The translations under genes were made by a program, and so were the position numbers. DNA of 64,000 bases from Rotaria socialis (taxonomy: Eukaryota > Rotifera > Eurotatoria > Philodinida > Philodinidae). Positions 33,173 through 45,465 of the stretch are shown here, piece after piece; position 1 is the stretch's first letter; each line of letters starts with the position of its first letter. The notes beneath the pieces are model-generated. The model made no database searches. It was given only the letters and a program-made list of their open reading frames with translations, and was not told the DNA's origin. The DNA lies in assembly GCA_905331475.1 (NCBI GenBank), contig CAJNYU010001939.1, forward strand, positions 1-64,000, given 5' to 3'.

Positions 33173-34097
33173 TTAACAACGACGACGATTGGACTTTTTC
33201 GATACACGTCTTTTAGTAGAATTCACTTTTAATCGATGATTGCCATAAACCCTGCGTAGATACTGTTTTTGAAATAAATCATGTTTTTGAAATTTTATCA
33301 CCGGCAAAAACTCAATACTCACCATTCGCCAAAGAACAAGACTCATTGAAAGTAAACTGATGAGAGCTGCTATAACCATTAAATAAGTAGAAAATCCATA
33401 TTGAACATATACCGTCGGAAGTTGTAATTCAGAACTCATTGAAAACGTCCAATGAGAAGTAAACAGCAGTAGACCACCTAACGCAACAAATATTGCTGAA
33501 CAATAGGATAACAAATTTGCTTGACGGTCATAACACTTTTCTTCGTCAGCGAAACCTATTAAAAAGCAAAATCTATTAAAAAATAAATTGAAAACAAAAT
33601 GTCATTTTTACCAGTACAAACTGTTCCTATAATAAGAAATATTACACCAACAATAGCAAGACCTAAATGAAAAGATAGAGCTTTTTATTTGCAAGACAAA
33701 AAATTCAATTACCAATAGACGGTCGAGCAATGGATTGTTTACAATGGCCAGGTCCAAATGATCTATGATTTGGTTGACGGAGATACGTACAGATATCCAT
33801 TAATCCTGTATTAATCTTAAAAACATAACCACTGGCATTTTCATAATTGATCTTTACATTATCATAAGTTGCAAGTGCTGTTAATAACGGTGAATGATAA
33901 ATAACTTGAACAGCTTCATAATTTTTTAATGTAGTTTTCTCCCATGAACTTGAATTAATAGAAAATAGAAATAGAACATTTAAAAATACTAATACGATAA
34001 AAACTTACCAAGTTGAAATAGCAATCATCGCCAACACTATAGCCGTCAACTCTAGTACAACAAAATTATAGCGCAACATGGATATGGTAGAATTCAT
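33173..34097 (-). CDS. Four-transmembrane, claudin/PMP22-like protein
   Basis: Four exons on the minus strand: 34097-34009, 33948-33713, 33662-33612, 33555-33173; introns 50-60 bp; 252 aa. Four hydrophobic segments give an N-in/C-in topology: TM1 (~10-30), a long first extracellular loop, TM2 (~107-125), TM3 (~138-160) and TM4 (~175-197), then a basic cytoplasmic tail rich in K and R. The first loop has two cysteines spaced as in claudin-fold proteins, and a G-L-M-D-I-C motif where claudins have G-L-W-x(2)-C. The family is tentative; the 4-TM architecture is clear. The start is set by an in-frame stop 10 codons upstream of the ATG at 34095. Confidence 0.8.
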
Positions 34098-37048
34098 TAC
34101 AATGGATAAACGTGCCCGCTACAGGGTTGGAAAGGATATTACTGATTTGATTGACAGTGATGTCTAGTGATCGAGAAGGAGAAAGAAAAAAAGAAAGAGA
34201 ATCATATCCAGGGATTTGTGTCGACAGTATCATTCTTTATTCGATATATTCGAATTGTTTAAGTCACATGTTCAAGTTAATTTCTCAAATGGTCGTGACA
34301 CATATTTTTTTCATTCTTCAAATTCTAACTGAAATCTGTCTTTTTCGTTATACGTTTGAGTATTTTAAAGTTTCGCAGTGCAAAAGATATAAATCGTATT
34401 CAAAAGAATTTCTTTACCATACGATATACAAGCATAATAACTTTTGCTTTTTTTTACTATTCCTTTGTTCGCACAGAAAATAGTACAAACGTTCATGTTT
34501 TCTATTGATTCCATGAATGGCCATGTGCTCCTGAAGAATTTCTGTATGTTTCATGTTGAGGTTCTATTTCTTGTTGGATTGTAATAGTTATAACAGAATT
34601 GTATTTTCTCAATCGTGACATAAAAATAGTTAAGTTAAAACAATCGAAGTGATATTTCTTTTGTTGAAATCTTGATGTCGGGATGATTATTTGATTGGGA
34701 CTATATTTTAAAATATTTGAATGATACCACCATCGACATGAACAAATCGAATGTTAATTCAAAGTCAAGAATAGATTCTGGTTTACGTATATTTACTCGT
34801 TTGATCTGTTTTTATAGATTGAATCTATTCTGATTAAGTCATTATTTTATTCTGTTTAACATCACACTTAGGTTACGATGTGTACTGAAATAATTCCCTA
34901 CAATCAATACAAGAATTGGATAAATAATTCTTGCAACCGTTACTCAAGCGAATTTACATTCTCTGTTATTAATGCCATGCTTGCAGAATACATAAACGTA
35001 AAAAGTAGAACTTATGTTTACATCAATCAGTTCGTTACAATTATTCCACTCTCCTATATTGGTTGAAGAGACAAGACATGATTTATTATAAATTCGGAAC
35101 GCTTTAGCTTTCACGTTTAACACTCATCTGCGGAGTTTCATCATTATGGACGAAATGAATCAACAAACTACCGATGATAACAAGAAGAATACAACATCAC
35201 ACAACAATCAATGTTCCGACGTTTACCATTCGAGCCTCTAAATCGGTCATCCATGAGTGAATCGGCAAAAATTATACTGATCATATTTGTAAACGTATCT
35301 AATAGTTTTAACTAGCGGTTATTTCCTATTGCAGGATCAAATCTATGTCGAATATTAAGGAATATTAATTATGCATTGCATAAAAGTCATCCCGTGTGAT
35401 TATTTTAAAATTGTGAATCCTTAATTTCGACGATATTCTATCGTGCTTTGAAAAAAGAAAAATGTTGGAAAAACTAACGAACTAAAAGTTTCATAATGAC
35501 ATAAAATTTCGCACCTTTGCAAGTAATCTATCCTAGTAAATGTGATTAAAAATCGAAAACTACTTTTTTCAAATCGTGGTAACTATATATACGCCCATTT
35601 TCCAGTCTTCTCTGAATGGAAAATCCTTGTGAAGTGTGAGATTGAAGTGACGCCATCACAAGAACAGAACTTCACCCAACAATAAATAATAGCCATAGAT
35701 GAGATCGTTTTCCTATTACTTTAGTATTTTTATTCGATTTCTCGCATGATATATTGCTTACTATGGCAAAAGTATTCAAAACAACTAGTTTATTATGGGT
35801 GTGTCATTAAAATGAGAAGAATTAATGTGTATTTTCTAAACTGTTGTATTATAAGCTTAATTTGTAGTCAAATAGAGAGAAGACGATCAAAAGCAGTAAT
35901 TTTTTATGATAAATCAAGTCTTCATTTATAAAACTGAATCGCATTTTACCAATCGTCCTACCTTTTCTATGAATGAGACATCATACCCCCCCCCTCCCAC
36001 CCCATTGAACCAGTTTTTCTTTTCATCCTCTGAGAACGTATTAAAGCATCATGATTTCTGTTGAAGCACCAAGAATTTCTAATGTGTATATATGGCTTCT
36101 CTTTATAACTTATAGCATTTATAAGCTTATCAAAGACTAGATCAAATAAGCATTCAAACTAGAAATCTTATGATATGAGTTATTGTTGTATTTGCTTAAT
36201 TCGTAGATTATGCTTATCCATAGTGTGATAAGCTATTCGAACTTAAGACAAATATTAAATAGACTTGGTTATATCGGGATACGGTTTTCACACCTAGGTA
36301 TAACTGTGATAGAATTATCAATTCATTCAGCTAAATTCTAATAGATTTATAATCGGAAAATGAGCTGCTACATATCTCGTTAATAGAAATAATTAATGAA
36401 ATGATTTTGCCAAGGGGGAAAAAGCTGAATTTTTGACTGCCCAGATTGGTTTGATTGCCAATGATTGCTTTGATTGCAATCAGCTTTTTTCCCCTTGGAT
36501 TTCGTAGTGTACTAATGAGTAGATTCTTAGAAAACGTTATCCTTATCAATAAAGAAACTCGAATTTCAGATTTTAATTTTAATGTGTAAGAAGGTAATTA
36601 AATCAGTTAATTTATCTCAAGTCTAGTGTTGGCTGGATTTGTGAATGTGGCTGTCTAAATCGGCATGATCAATAGCCACATATATTTCCATATGAACTAG
36701 ATGTGCTTGATAATATATATATACAGCAACACAATAAAGATCTAAACACGTATTTGAAAGTTCATCTTAAAATAATTGTGGAGGTAAAAATGTGTTAATA
36801 TTCGCAAAAAATAGAAATAATTTCATTTTGTCAGTATTCAAGTCCTTAATACCATTACAGGGATGGGTATATATGTGCGCTAGTATGAGTGAAGAATATA
36901 GGTTGGAAAAAATATATTTTTCTCGATACTCATTTATCCACCAGTTCCTCAAAGCAACAATAAAACACACAAAAGCTATGAATCCGAATTTAGTTGACAT
37001 CCATACTCGCGTATTCACCAACGTAGACACCCTTAAAAGATTTCTTAA
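34098..37048. other. Intergenic region
   Basis: About 3 kb without a supported gene. Contents seen: a C-rich tract at 35986-36001 and a hairpin at 36410-36498. Several 60-110-codon ORFs lack any protein character. A small polar frame at 35146-35241 was considered and set aside. Confidence 0.45.
36410..36498. repeat. Hairpin with 19-bp arms
   Basis: CCAAGGGGGAAAAAGCTGA (36410-36428) pairs with TCAGCTTTTTTCCCCTTGG (36480-36498) at 18 of 19 positions around a 51-nt loop that itself contains ATTGG/CCAAT-type repeats. It could be a minimal MITE or an RNA hairpin. Confidence 0.55.
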
Positions 37049-37054
37049 TTTATT
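37049..37054 (-). terminator. poly(A) signal of NHL copy 1
   Basis: TTTATT on the plus strand is AATAAA on the gene strand, about 100 nt past the stop at 37154-37156. Confidence 0.45.
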
Positions 37055-37153
37055 TTGATCAACAAATCAATTTCAAAATAAACTGCAGCATTCCCATGGG
37101 GAAAAGCTAGATTAAAAAATAATTTTTCTGCTAATGTTAAATCAATTGTACTT

Positions 37154-39701
37154 TTAGTATCGCGTAAACTTTACTACACGTTGATTACTTGTGTCTGCAA
37201 CATACAAATTAAGTTCAGAATCAAGTGCCACCGCATATGGTAAATACAACAGCACACCAGTGGCACCCACCGTGCCTGTGACACCTGCAATAGTTGTCGC
37301 ATTTGCTTGACCAGCTAGAAAAAATTGTATACGACTATTTGAAGTGTCCGCCACATAAAGGTTACCCATGGGATCACATGTGAGGCCGTATGGGCCATTT
37401 AGCATTGTTGAAGTGCTACCAGGAGCTCCAGCTGGGTGCCCAGCAACAAGTGTCCAACCAGTGGCACCTAACACCCAACGCACAACAGTGCTGGCAGGCT
37501 CATTCACGATGAATAGACCATTTGATGATGAATCAAAATAGACTCCTGTAGGTGAGTATAGTTGTGTAGTAAGTGTTCCAGCTCCATTTCCACCAGCAGC
37601 TACAGTACCTGACGATGCACCTGATGCATAACGCATAATTCGATGATTCCCAAAATCGGCAATGTAGAGTGTGCCTGTCGATGAATCACGAGCAAGACCA
37701 CGAGGAGTGTTCAGCTGAGCCAACGAAGAACCAAGGGTGCCTAAAAAACGATGCAAAACTATTGAGTACGGACAAGAAATCTCTCGTGTGGAAATGGGAT
37801 TTCAAGTTGATATAATCAGCAAATACTTATTAATGTTACATTATGAGATAAAAGCTGAATCATGCATCTAATATTTGCTAATAATTCTTTCAGAATAAAA
37901 AGAAACAAATTCTTCTAAGTCCAAAAGTGAGAGTAAAAAGCTGCTAGCGCAATCCCTGTTGAATTAAAATGCGAAACACGATGAAACTTCTTTCCGGGAA
38001 TCCGTTTAGCATGCTCTGTGATGGTTTGTGGAGCTTCTCTGTCGTGGTCTGTGTTATGATGTATGGAGTCTCTAGAAGTCACAACAGACCGTTACAGAGA
38101 GATTCATTAATTCATTAACCAACTAACTGATTATTTAATTTCTCTGTAACAGCCTGTGTGTGAGGGAGGAGGGGGGTCCAAATTTCTACCCTATATACTT
38201 CAACACTCCTTTCATATCGTGTTTCACAAAAGAAGTGATCAGCTGTATGCTGATATATTTTCCTCTGGTGATTACTTACCAGTGCCAGCAATAGTTGTTC
38301 CAGAGGAAGAACCATTGAGCCAAAGTTGAACTCGATGATTGGCCGAGTCTGATACATAGAGATTGTTGCTTGAATCGAGAACAATACCAGCGGGTAGGGC
38401 CAAATGAAAAAGTGTGGAGCCACTGACTCCATCTGGTTGTCCAGCTACAGTTGAACCAGTGGCTCCACCGCTTACCCACTTTTGAATTCTGTTATTATTA
38501 TAATCTGCGACGTAAAGTTCATTGGATGCTCCCAATGCTAAGCTAATAGGACTATATAATTGGTTAGACGCTGAACCATGCACTCCCCCTAAGCCTGCCA
38601 CAATGGATCCCGTTGTATACCAGCGTAGTCCAAGAGAGGTATCTATAAAATAAATATTTATTCAAAGAATAATAGTAAAATAACCGAAAAATTTGCTGAT
38701 CATTTTTAACTTATAATTAGATTATCAATCAAGTGCTTGGTTTATCTGATGCTTTGTCCAAAAGCAAGATATATATATATATATATATATAACGCACTCG
38801 TTTTGATTAGTCATATCTACTTGCATCATTAGTATACAATAGAGTAGACATGTACAAAAGATAATTTTAGTATTGTTGCAAAAGAAGAATTTTCTCAGCA
38901 TTTTAGTCTGATAGCGTCGAAAAGTATATGTTTTGGCTTGGATTATAGATATTTTATGTATGCTAAATTTGGACTAATTTTCTCTCGATCTATTCTATGT
39001 CACAACTGTGAATACTTGTTTGCATTTTGAGAACTCGATATCTAGTCGAAACTAATTTGATCTGAAGAAGATGATATTTTATCATCGATTCTCGAATTCA
39101 GACAAAAATATATGAGTAAAGAACATTATATATTCACTTGTTGTTGAGCTATTCGTCGATGTTGCAGATCTTGTAACCAGCGAGTAAATACCGATTGATA
39201 ACGCCCCCATAGAACCAAGAATGGCGACGCTACCAAGAACAACAAGCAATACTTTCGAATATTTCATTTTGCTACTTGTTGTATTTGGTTTCATAATTTT
39301 AACATTCTTAATATTTCTATGGTACATCAAGAATTTTACTAAATGATTTTGTATAAAACCAGTGGATGTACTTACTTAGCGTTGTTCTTTGATGATGGCT
39401 CGACACAATCAGTGATGACCGATACCGAAGAAGAACCTGATGGCATTTTTCGATATTCACCGTTTCGTATCTTTTTTGATTGTAATGACATCGGTTGAGG
39501 GGCGGTATATTCAGTTGGCGTGATCCATGCTTCTGGAATCGATTGTACCTGTACATTTTCGTTAGGTTTTGTTTTCAAAGTCGGTTTTGCCTAGATGAGA
39601 AAGCAAAATATTTGATTTGATCATTCCGATTAATGAGTATTGATGATTACGTGTTTAGATCGGGAAACAACTATTACATGATTAGCTGTTTGAGTATTCA
39701 T
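37154..39701 (-). CDS. NHL-repeat propeller, type II membrane protein (copy 1)
   Basis: Five exons on the minus strand: 39701-39651, 39590-39376, 39316-39138, 38642-38280, 37740-37154; phases close; 464 aa. Residues 1-108 are a polar cytoplasmic tail, ~111-135 a single membrane anchor, and after an N-glycosylation site at the exon 3-4 junction (N-T-S) the ectodomain begins. It contains six NHL-type blades, recognised by L-Y-(V/I)-(A/S)-D-x(2)-N-x-R-(I/V) motifs, enough for one six-bladed beta-propeller. In the blade reading G-L-F-I-V-N the signature is degenerate. NHL propellers bind protein or carbohydrate partners; the ligand here is unknown. Intron 4 (37741-38279) holds a repeat insertion absent from copy 2. 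Confidence 0.88.
37970..38231. mobile_element. Repeat insertion in NHL1 intron 4
   Basis: Aligning the two NHL copies, this intron reads continuously in copy 2 (at ~42800-42815) but is split in copy 1 by about 260-300 bp. The ends GCGAAACACGAT and ATCGTGTTTCAC are inverted repeats. Inside are the CTCTGTCGTGGTCTGTG palindrome family (38037-38076) and GTTACAGAGAGATT / AATTTCTCTGTAAC arms. Related pieces occur at 6771-6810 and 11784-11836. Exact edges and target duplication are uncertain. Confidence 0.6.
38769..38792. repeat. (AT)n microsatellite in NHL1 intron 3
   Basis: An uninterrupted AT dinucleotide run of 24 bp. The matching intron of copy 2 does not have it. Confidence 0.8.
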
Positions 39702-41640
39702 ACTTTATTGTAGTTATGTACACATATAAAAATGAAAAATGGCGAGAAAAACTAATTTTCAACTAGAATTTATTATTCTTGTTTTTTTTATGAAGCAAGT
39801 AAATTGTAGTAGGTCAATAATTTATGCTAAAGAATTCTTATCAACGTAATTTATACAATCACTCGATAGCTTTCACCATGTCATTTTACACTAAGGAATA
39901 GAAAATTTTAAAAAAATCGAATCGCGCCTGTCTATCTTTACTTTACATACTCTACGTGGCAAACACTTGCCTAAATACAAATCGTAAAGTTTAGATGTGA
40001 ACTTTCTATGCTATATATATTGATGAATTTTTGTACTAATGCATCTAATAGGCATCGTCAACTGTGTATGATGTCAGTTCATCGGCACTATATAGTTGTC
40101 ATTTTCAATAAAACATTATCGAATGATATTGAATAATATGAATAAATGCTATAAACCTATATTTCTTGATTTATATCAACAACAATAGTTTTTTTCAGTG
40201 AATTAAGAAAAAATTCTTTCTCTTCATATTTTCACAGGTTGTGGGTGTCTAATAACCTTACATTATACCGATGTATAATGCAAGCTCACTTCAAAAAATT
40301 CAATCTGCAGTAGACCTATTATCAGTAATATTTCAGAACAATTGGCTCAAAATTTCAGTATAATGAAGGATAGAATGGTCCCATATATAAGGAAAAACGC
40401 ATTTGCCATGAGCCTCTATTGGACTCGATAGTGGTTTTACTTTTGACATATATCTTTCACAATCTGAAGTAAACGCTCGACTTTTTCGAAGTGATGTGAT
40501 GGTTTAGACAAAGTCTATCTGCGAGAGAAGAGTATATATTAAGCATCCCTACTAGTTGAGTTGAGATTTTAAATCAATATTTTGTTTTGTTTTTCTCATT
40601 GTATTGTTTGACAACAATGCAATACTGTATTATTACCACTTTCTTTGTTTGCTCTTCGACTGCACTGCTTGTCAACAGTATTATTGAAAGAAAAAGAAGT
40701 ATTCATACGCGATTCGACATTGGATTTCTTTGCGCTTGCATGTCTTCTTTTTGAATATAAGTAAAGAAAGGCACAAACATTCTGTAATTAGTTGCATAAT
40801 TACTACTCCACTATATTTTGTTGAACGGGGTCAATATATGAACATGGATAATTTTTTTCTTGATCTATCTTAATGACGTATCACATTGATCACAGCAACA
40901 TATCGAGACGTTATGATTTTTTTTCTCAAGAAAATGCCGCTAGAACAGATCATCGCGTTTGTTGTGTAGTAGAGAGTGAATTAGAATTAGATAGCTAGCA
41001 TATGTCCTCATTATCGCATTTTAAATGTCAACATAGACCTTGATTTCCGCTCTTACTCACACCTTCAAGAACTCGATAAAATCCTCTAAAATAACATATA
41101 TATGTTCTTGCTCAATTTTTACACATCTTACAAATCAACTATGATTTGTAATTCAGTAATGATTTTTCTACATTCTGATGGAAAACATGACCGCCTCTTC
41201 CAGATAAACGATAAATTCATTAGTATAAGATCATGAAGAATGGCTCTGCTTGGATATGAAGACACGAAAACGAATCGAGTTAAAACTCAGTCAACTCTCT
41301 TTGTTTCAGTTGCCAACAATTTTTTCATGTACTCTCAAATATTAACAACGAAATTCACCATTGTATTAAACATGCATCCAATACCATGTCCAACATCCAC
41401 TCTACCATTAGCAGGCTGTGGTTTCACAAAATTTCGAAGCAATAATTGAATTGGAATCCTTAAGTAAATCACTAACGAGTCGTTATTCTTTTTCATATGA
41501 CCGCTGCAATCATCCATTTCTCTTTTTTATTAGGATGTGGGTTTCGAGCTGCTTTTTTTCACCCAACCAACTACTCACCCACACCTTGGAATCATTTTTC
41601 AGATAAATTTTAAAAAATCGTGTGAAAAAATACACGGTAA
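39702..41640. other. NHL copy 1 upstream region and inter-copy spacer
   Basis: Up to about 41060 the sequence aligns, in diverged form, with 44285-46615 upstream of copy 2, so it belongs to the duplicated unit and should hold the promoter. The last ~560 bp (41070-41630) are outside the alignment. The ORF at 41240-41449 is unsupported. Confidence 0.5.
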
Positions 41641-41679
41641 AAAAATTATTTTTCTACTAATGTTAAATCAATTGTACTT

Positions 41680-44284
41680 TTAGTAGCGCGTAAACTTTAG
41701 TACACGTTGGTTATCTGTGTCTGCAACATACAAATTGAGTGTACTATCAAGTGCTACTGCATAAGGATAATATAATAGCTGATTCGTGGCACCCGCTATG
41801 CCTGTGGCACCTGCGATAGTTGTCGCATTTGTTTGGCCGGCTGAGAAAAACTGTATACGATCATTTGAACTGTCGGCTACGTAAACATTACCCACTGAAT
41901 CTAGTGTCAGCCCATATGGACTATAGAGCAGTGTTGGTGTACTACCCATAGAACCCGCTGGGTTCCCAGCAACAAGCGTCCAACCACTAGCACTTAACAC
42001 CCAACAAACAATATTGTTCGCACCCACGTTCGTAATGAATAGACCATTTGATGATGAATCAAAATAGACTCCTGTAGGTGAGTATAGTTGTGTAGTAAGT
42101 GGCCCAGCTCCATTTCCACCAGCAGCTACAGTACCTGACGATGCACCTGATGCATAACGCATAAGTCGATGATTCCCAGAATCGGCAATGTAGAGTGTGC
42201 CTGTCGATGAACCACGAGCCAGACCACGAGGAGTGTTCAGCTGAGCCAACGAAGAACCAAGGGTGCCTAAAAAACGATGCAAAACTATTGAGTACGGATA
42301 ATAAATGTTTCGTGTGGGAATGGGATTCCATGTTGATATTATCAACAAATACCTATTAAATCCAGGGATGGCGTAGTGGTTCTATGCATCTGATTCTTAG
42401 TCAGACAGGAGATGGTTCGATTCCTTCCCCCGGCTCGGTGTCTTCGTAGTCAAGATATACGGAATCGGAGGAATAAACAAAGGAAGCACAGCAATGCACG
42501 CCAACCGCGTCGTCACTGCCTCGATTTCGATTTTCGTTCTATTTTTTTTCTCTTCCTTGTCATTCTTTCACTGTTTTTATCGTAGTCCTATCTGTTGACT
42601 TGTTTCGTAAGCGTCCGCAAAAATTGTACAAAAATCACAAAAAAAATGTATGGATGTCACGAATAAAATTCAGCATAATTAAAAAGAAATACCTATTAAT
42701 GCTACATGACGAGAAAAAAGAGAATAAAGCTGAATCATGCATCTGATATTTGCTCATAATCATGTCAGAGTCACAAAAAATATGAATTCTTTTATGTCCA
42801 AAAATGGGAACAAAAACAGGTGATCAGCTGTGTGCTAATATATTTTCCCTTGGTGATTGCTTACCATTGCCAGCAATAGTTGTTCCAGAGGAAGAACCAT
42901 TGCCCCAAAGTTGAACTCGATGATTGGCCGAGTCTGATACATAGCGATTGTCGCTTGAATCGAGAACAATACCAGCGGGCAGATTCAAATAAATAGAGGT
43001 GGAGCCACTTACTGCATCTGGTTGTCCGGCTACAGTGATACCGGCGGTTGCACCGCTTACCCATTTTTGAATTCTGTTATTATAATAATCTGCGACGTAA
43101 AGTTCATTGGAGGCACCGAATGCTAAGCTCACAGGATTATATAATTGGTTAGAAGCCAAACCAGGGGGTGATCCAAAGCCTGCCACAATGGGTCCCGTTG
43201 TATACCAGCGGAATCCAAGAGAAGTATCTATAAAATATTTATTCAAAGAATGATATTAAAGTAACCTAAAAGGTTGCCGATGATTATTTGCTGGTAATTA
43301 GATTACCAATCAAGTGCATTGTTTCTCGGATATTTTGTCCGACAACTATAGTTTTACATCAGATTATCATTTGCATTCATTGAGATGCTACTTTATTTGA
43401 TTAGCCATTTCGATTTATATCATTAGTATTAGTATACTAATAGAGTAGACTTTTACAAATGATTATTTTAGTATCATGAAAATGAAGAATCGTCTCTACA
43501 TTCCTAGTCTCAAACTCGAACAGTATATATTTTAACTTGCCTACCAGACATTTAGTTTATGGTGTATTGGGATGAGTATTCTGTTGATCTAGTCTATGTT
43601 ACCACCATGAGAACTTCTCTGCAGTTGGAAAACTCAATATCTATCTAGTTAGCGCTACTTCGATCTGAAATTGAGACAAAACGGTAACCAAAGAATGCGG
43701 TATGTTTACTTGTTGTTGCGATATTCTTTGATGTTTCACTTGCTAAAACAAGAGAGTAAATACCAACTGATAAAACTGCCCAAGAGCAAAGACCGAGGCA
43801 AGTACCAAGAACAACAAGCATAATTTTCGAACAGTTCTTTGCGTTATTTGTTGTGTTTGGTTTCATATTTTTTTATATTCTGACTATGTTTACGATAGAT
43901 CAAAAGTTTTACTAAATTGGTTGGATATAAAATCAGCGAATGTAGTTACTTAGCGTTGTACTTTGATGATGGCTCAGCATAATCAGTAATAGCTGATACT
44001 GCAGAAGAAACTGATGGCGTTTTTCGATATTCACCATTTCTGATCTCTTGTAATTTTAATGACATCGGTCGAAGAGAGACATCTTTATTTGGTGCTATCC
44101 ATGCTTCTGGAATCGGTTGTAAATATATGTTTCCATTGTTTTGTGTTTCCCAAGCTGGTTCTACCTACATGTGGTAGAAAAATATTGAACAAAGTTTGAT
44201 TTTGCCTTTATATTGACGAGTATCGATAATTACATATTTAGATGGTGAAACAAAAATTATATGATTAGCTCTTTGAGTATTCAT
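41680..44284 (-). CDS. NHL-repeat propeller protein (copy 2, N-terminal junction damaged)
   Basis: Same plan as copy 1: exons 44284-44234, 44164-43950, ~43883-43710, 43227-42865, 42266-41680. Exons 1, 2, 4 and 5 have exactly the same lengths as in copy 1 (51, 215, 363, 587). At the start of exon 3 the two candidate acceptors fail: the one before 43883 shifts the frame and meets a stop within 14 codons, and the one before 43879 leads into TAA. The membrane anchor and all six blades are intact from the ATG at 43866 onward, so a protein starting there, without the long cytoplasmic tail, is possible. Alternatively the copy is a young pseudogene, or the short A-run here is a sequencing error. Intron 4 carries a SINE. 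Confidence 0.7.
42360..42686 (+). mobile_element. 327-bp tRNA-derived SINE in NHL2 intron 4
   Basis: Flanked by an exact 13-bp target duplication AAATACCTATTAA (42347-42359 and 42687-42699). The homologous intron of copy 1 has a single version, CAAATACTTATTAATG, at about 37821, i.e. the empty site. The head is tRNA-like with a Pol III A box TGGCGTAGTGG (42369-42379) and a perfect B box GGTTCGATTCC (42414-42424); the anticodon-loop position reads CTT (Lys-type). The body is unrelated to tRNA, and the 3' end is A-rich (AATTAAAAAG). It lies antisense to the host gene. Mobilisation would need a partner LINE, none of which is in the window. Confidence 0.85.
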
Positions 44285-44659
44285 ATTCTATTGTAGTTAT
44301 GTACGCATATAAGAATGGAAGAGCGACGGCAAAAAGTAATAATCAAATAAATTGCATTTGGTTAATAATTTATGCTAAAGAATCCTCATCGGCATTCATT
44401 ATACAGTCGCTCGATGACTTTCTTCATTTGATTTTACTAAGGAATAGAAAATGTTAAAAAATCGAATTGCACCCCGCTAACTTTACTTAGCATCCAGTAC
44501 GTCATGAAACACTTGTCTAAATTCAAATCGGCGTGCTTGAACATCAATTTTCTAGGATACCCATATTTATGCAGTTTTGTGGTGATGCATGTCACACAGA
44601 CCGCTAGAATTGCTTATGGCCTATTTTTGGTATGAAGACTATTTGTCGGCGCTGTATAT

Positions 44660-45465
44660 CCACATCGCCAAAATCATCGATAGTCTCACATATTGGCGAT
44701 AAATCGTCGATACTTTTTGTGCTTATATACGACAATATCTAAAGTATTTTGTAATGCTTCTCATGGCGACATGCATATTTAATTTTAATTTTAATTTATT
44801 TCTAATTACTAAAAATTCATTTAATTCATTGCGTCTTCTCTTTTTCTTTTATTTACTTTATTTTATTTAAGGGCATATTTATATTGCGGCACGAAATCAA
44901 TATAAGGAGTAAGAATTTTTTTATCCTATTTGAATTTAGCGTTTTTAAAGTTTAGCTTAATTTTTATTGTATGCTTATTTTTTTAATTCTAATTTTATTG
45001 GTTCTGCACTTTCCTTTGTTTGATTTTATGTGTGTCGTAATGCATTTGATTTTATATTATTTTCATGTCGTTGTTTATCATTTTCGTTACTGTGCTTTTT
45101 TCTAGATTTTACTACAGCATGAAGTCAATCCACAATAAACATAGAATTTGAATTTTATTTAATTTGTATTTTTTAGTTATTGTTTCTTATTTTTATTTTA
45201 TTTTCTATTATACAATCGAATGTAAGAATAAGTTAAATAAATTAAATTCCTAGTATGCGCCTGAATGCACGAGACGGAAGAAGCGAGATAGAAACGGCAT
45301 AATGAATAGGTGTAACCAAATAAGATCAGATCCTAGGGTAAAGGTTAAAAAGCTGTTTACTCTGCTTGATTAGGAGAAAATAGTGGACTGTTTGTGATTT
45401 TATTGTGCGTAATCTCACAGTAACCGATATGATAGATCGTCGGTTTTCGCGGGATTTTTGTCACA
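44660..45465. other. AT-rich block present only in the second NHL unit
   Basis: Unit 1 goes directly from CGGCACTATATAGTTG to TCATTTTCAATAAAAC. Unit 2 has about 800 bp between the corresponding sequences, dominated by ATTTTAATTTTAATTTATTT-like low-complexity runs. No ORF, terminal repeats or clear target duplication. Probably an insertion, possibly a deletion in unit 1. Confidence 0.45.

Noticed and set aside
35146..35241. 31-residue polar frame that could be a first exon
   Set aside because: No continuing exon in phase was found.
42360..42434. Functional tRNA-Lys gene
   Set aside because: Acceptor and T stems carry mismatches, and the sequence is the head of a 327-bp element with target duplications, so it is a SINE.
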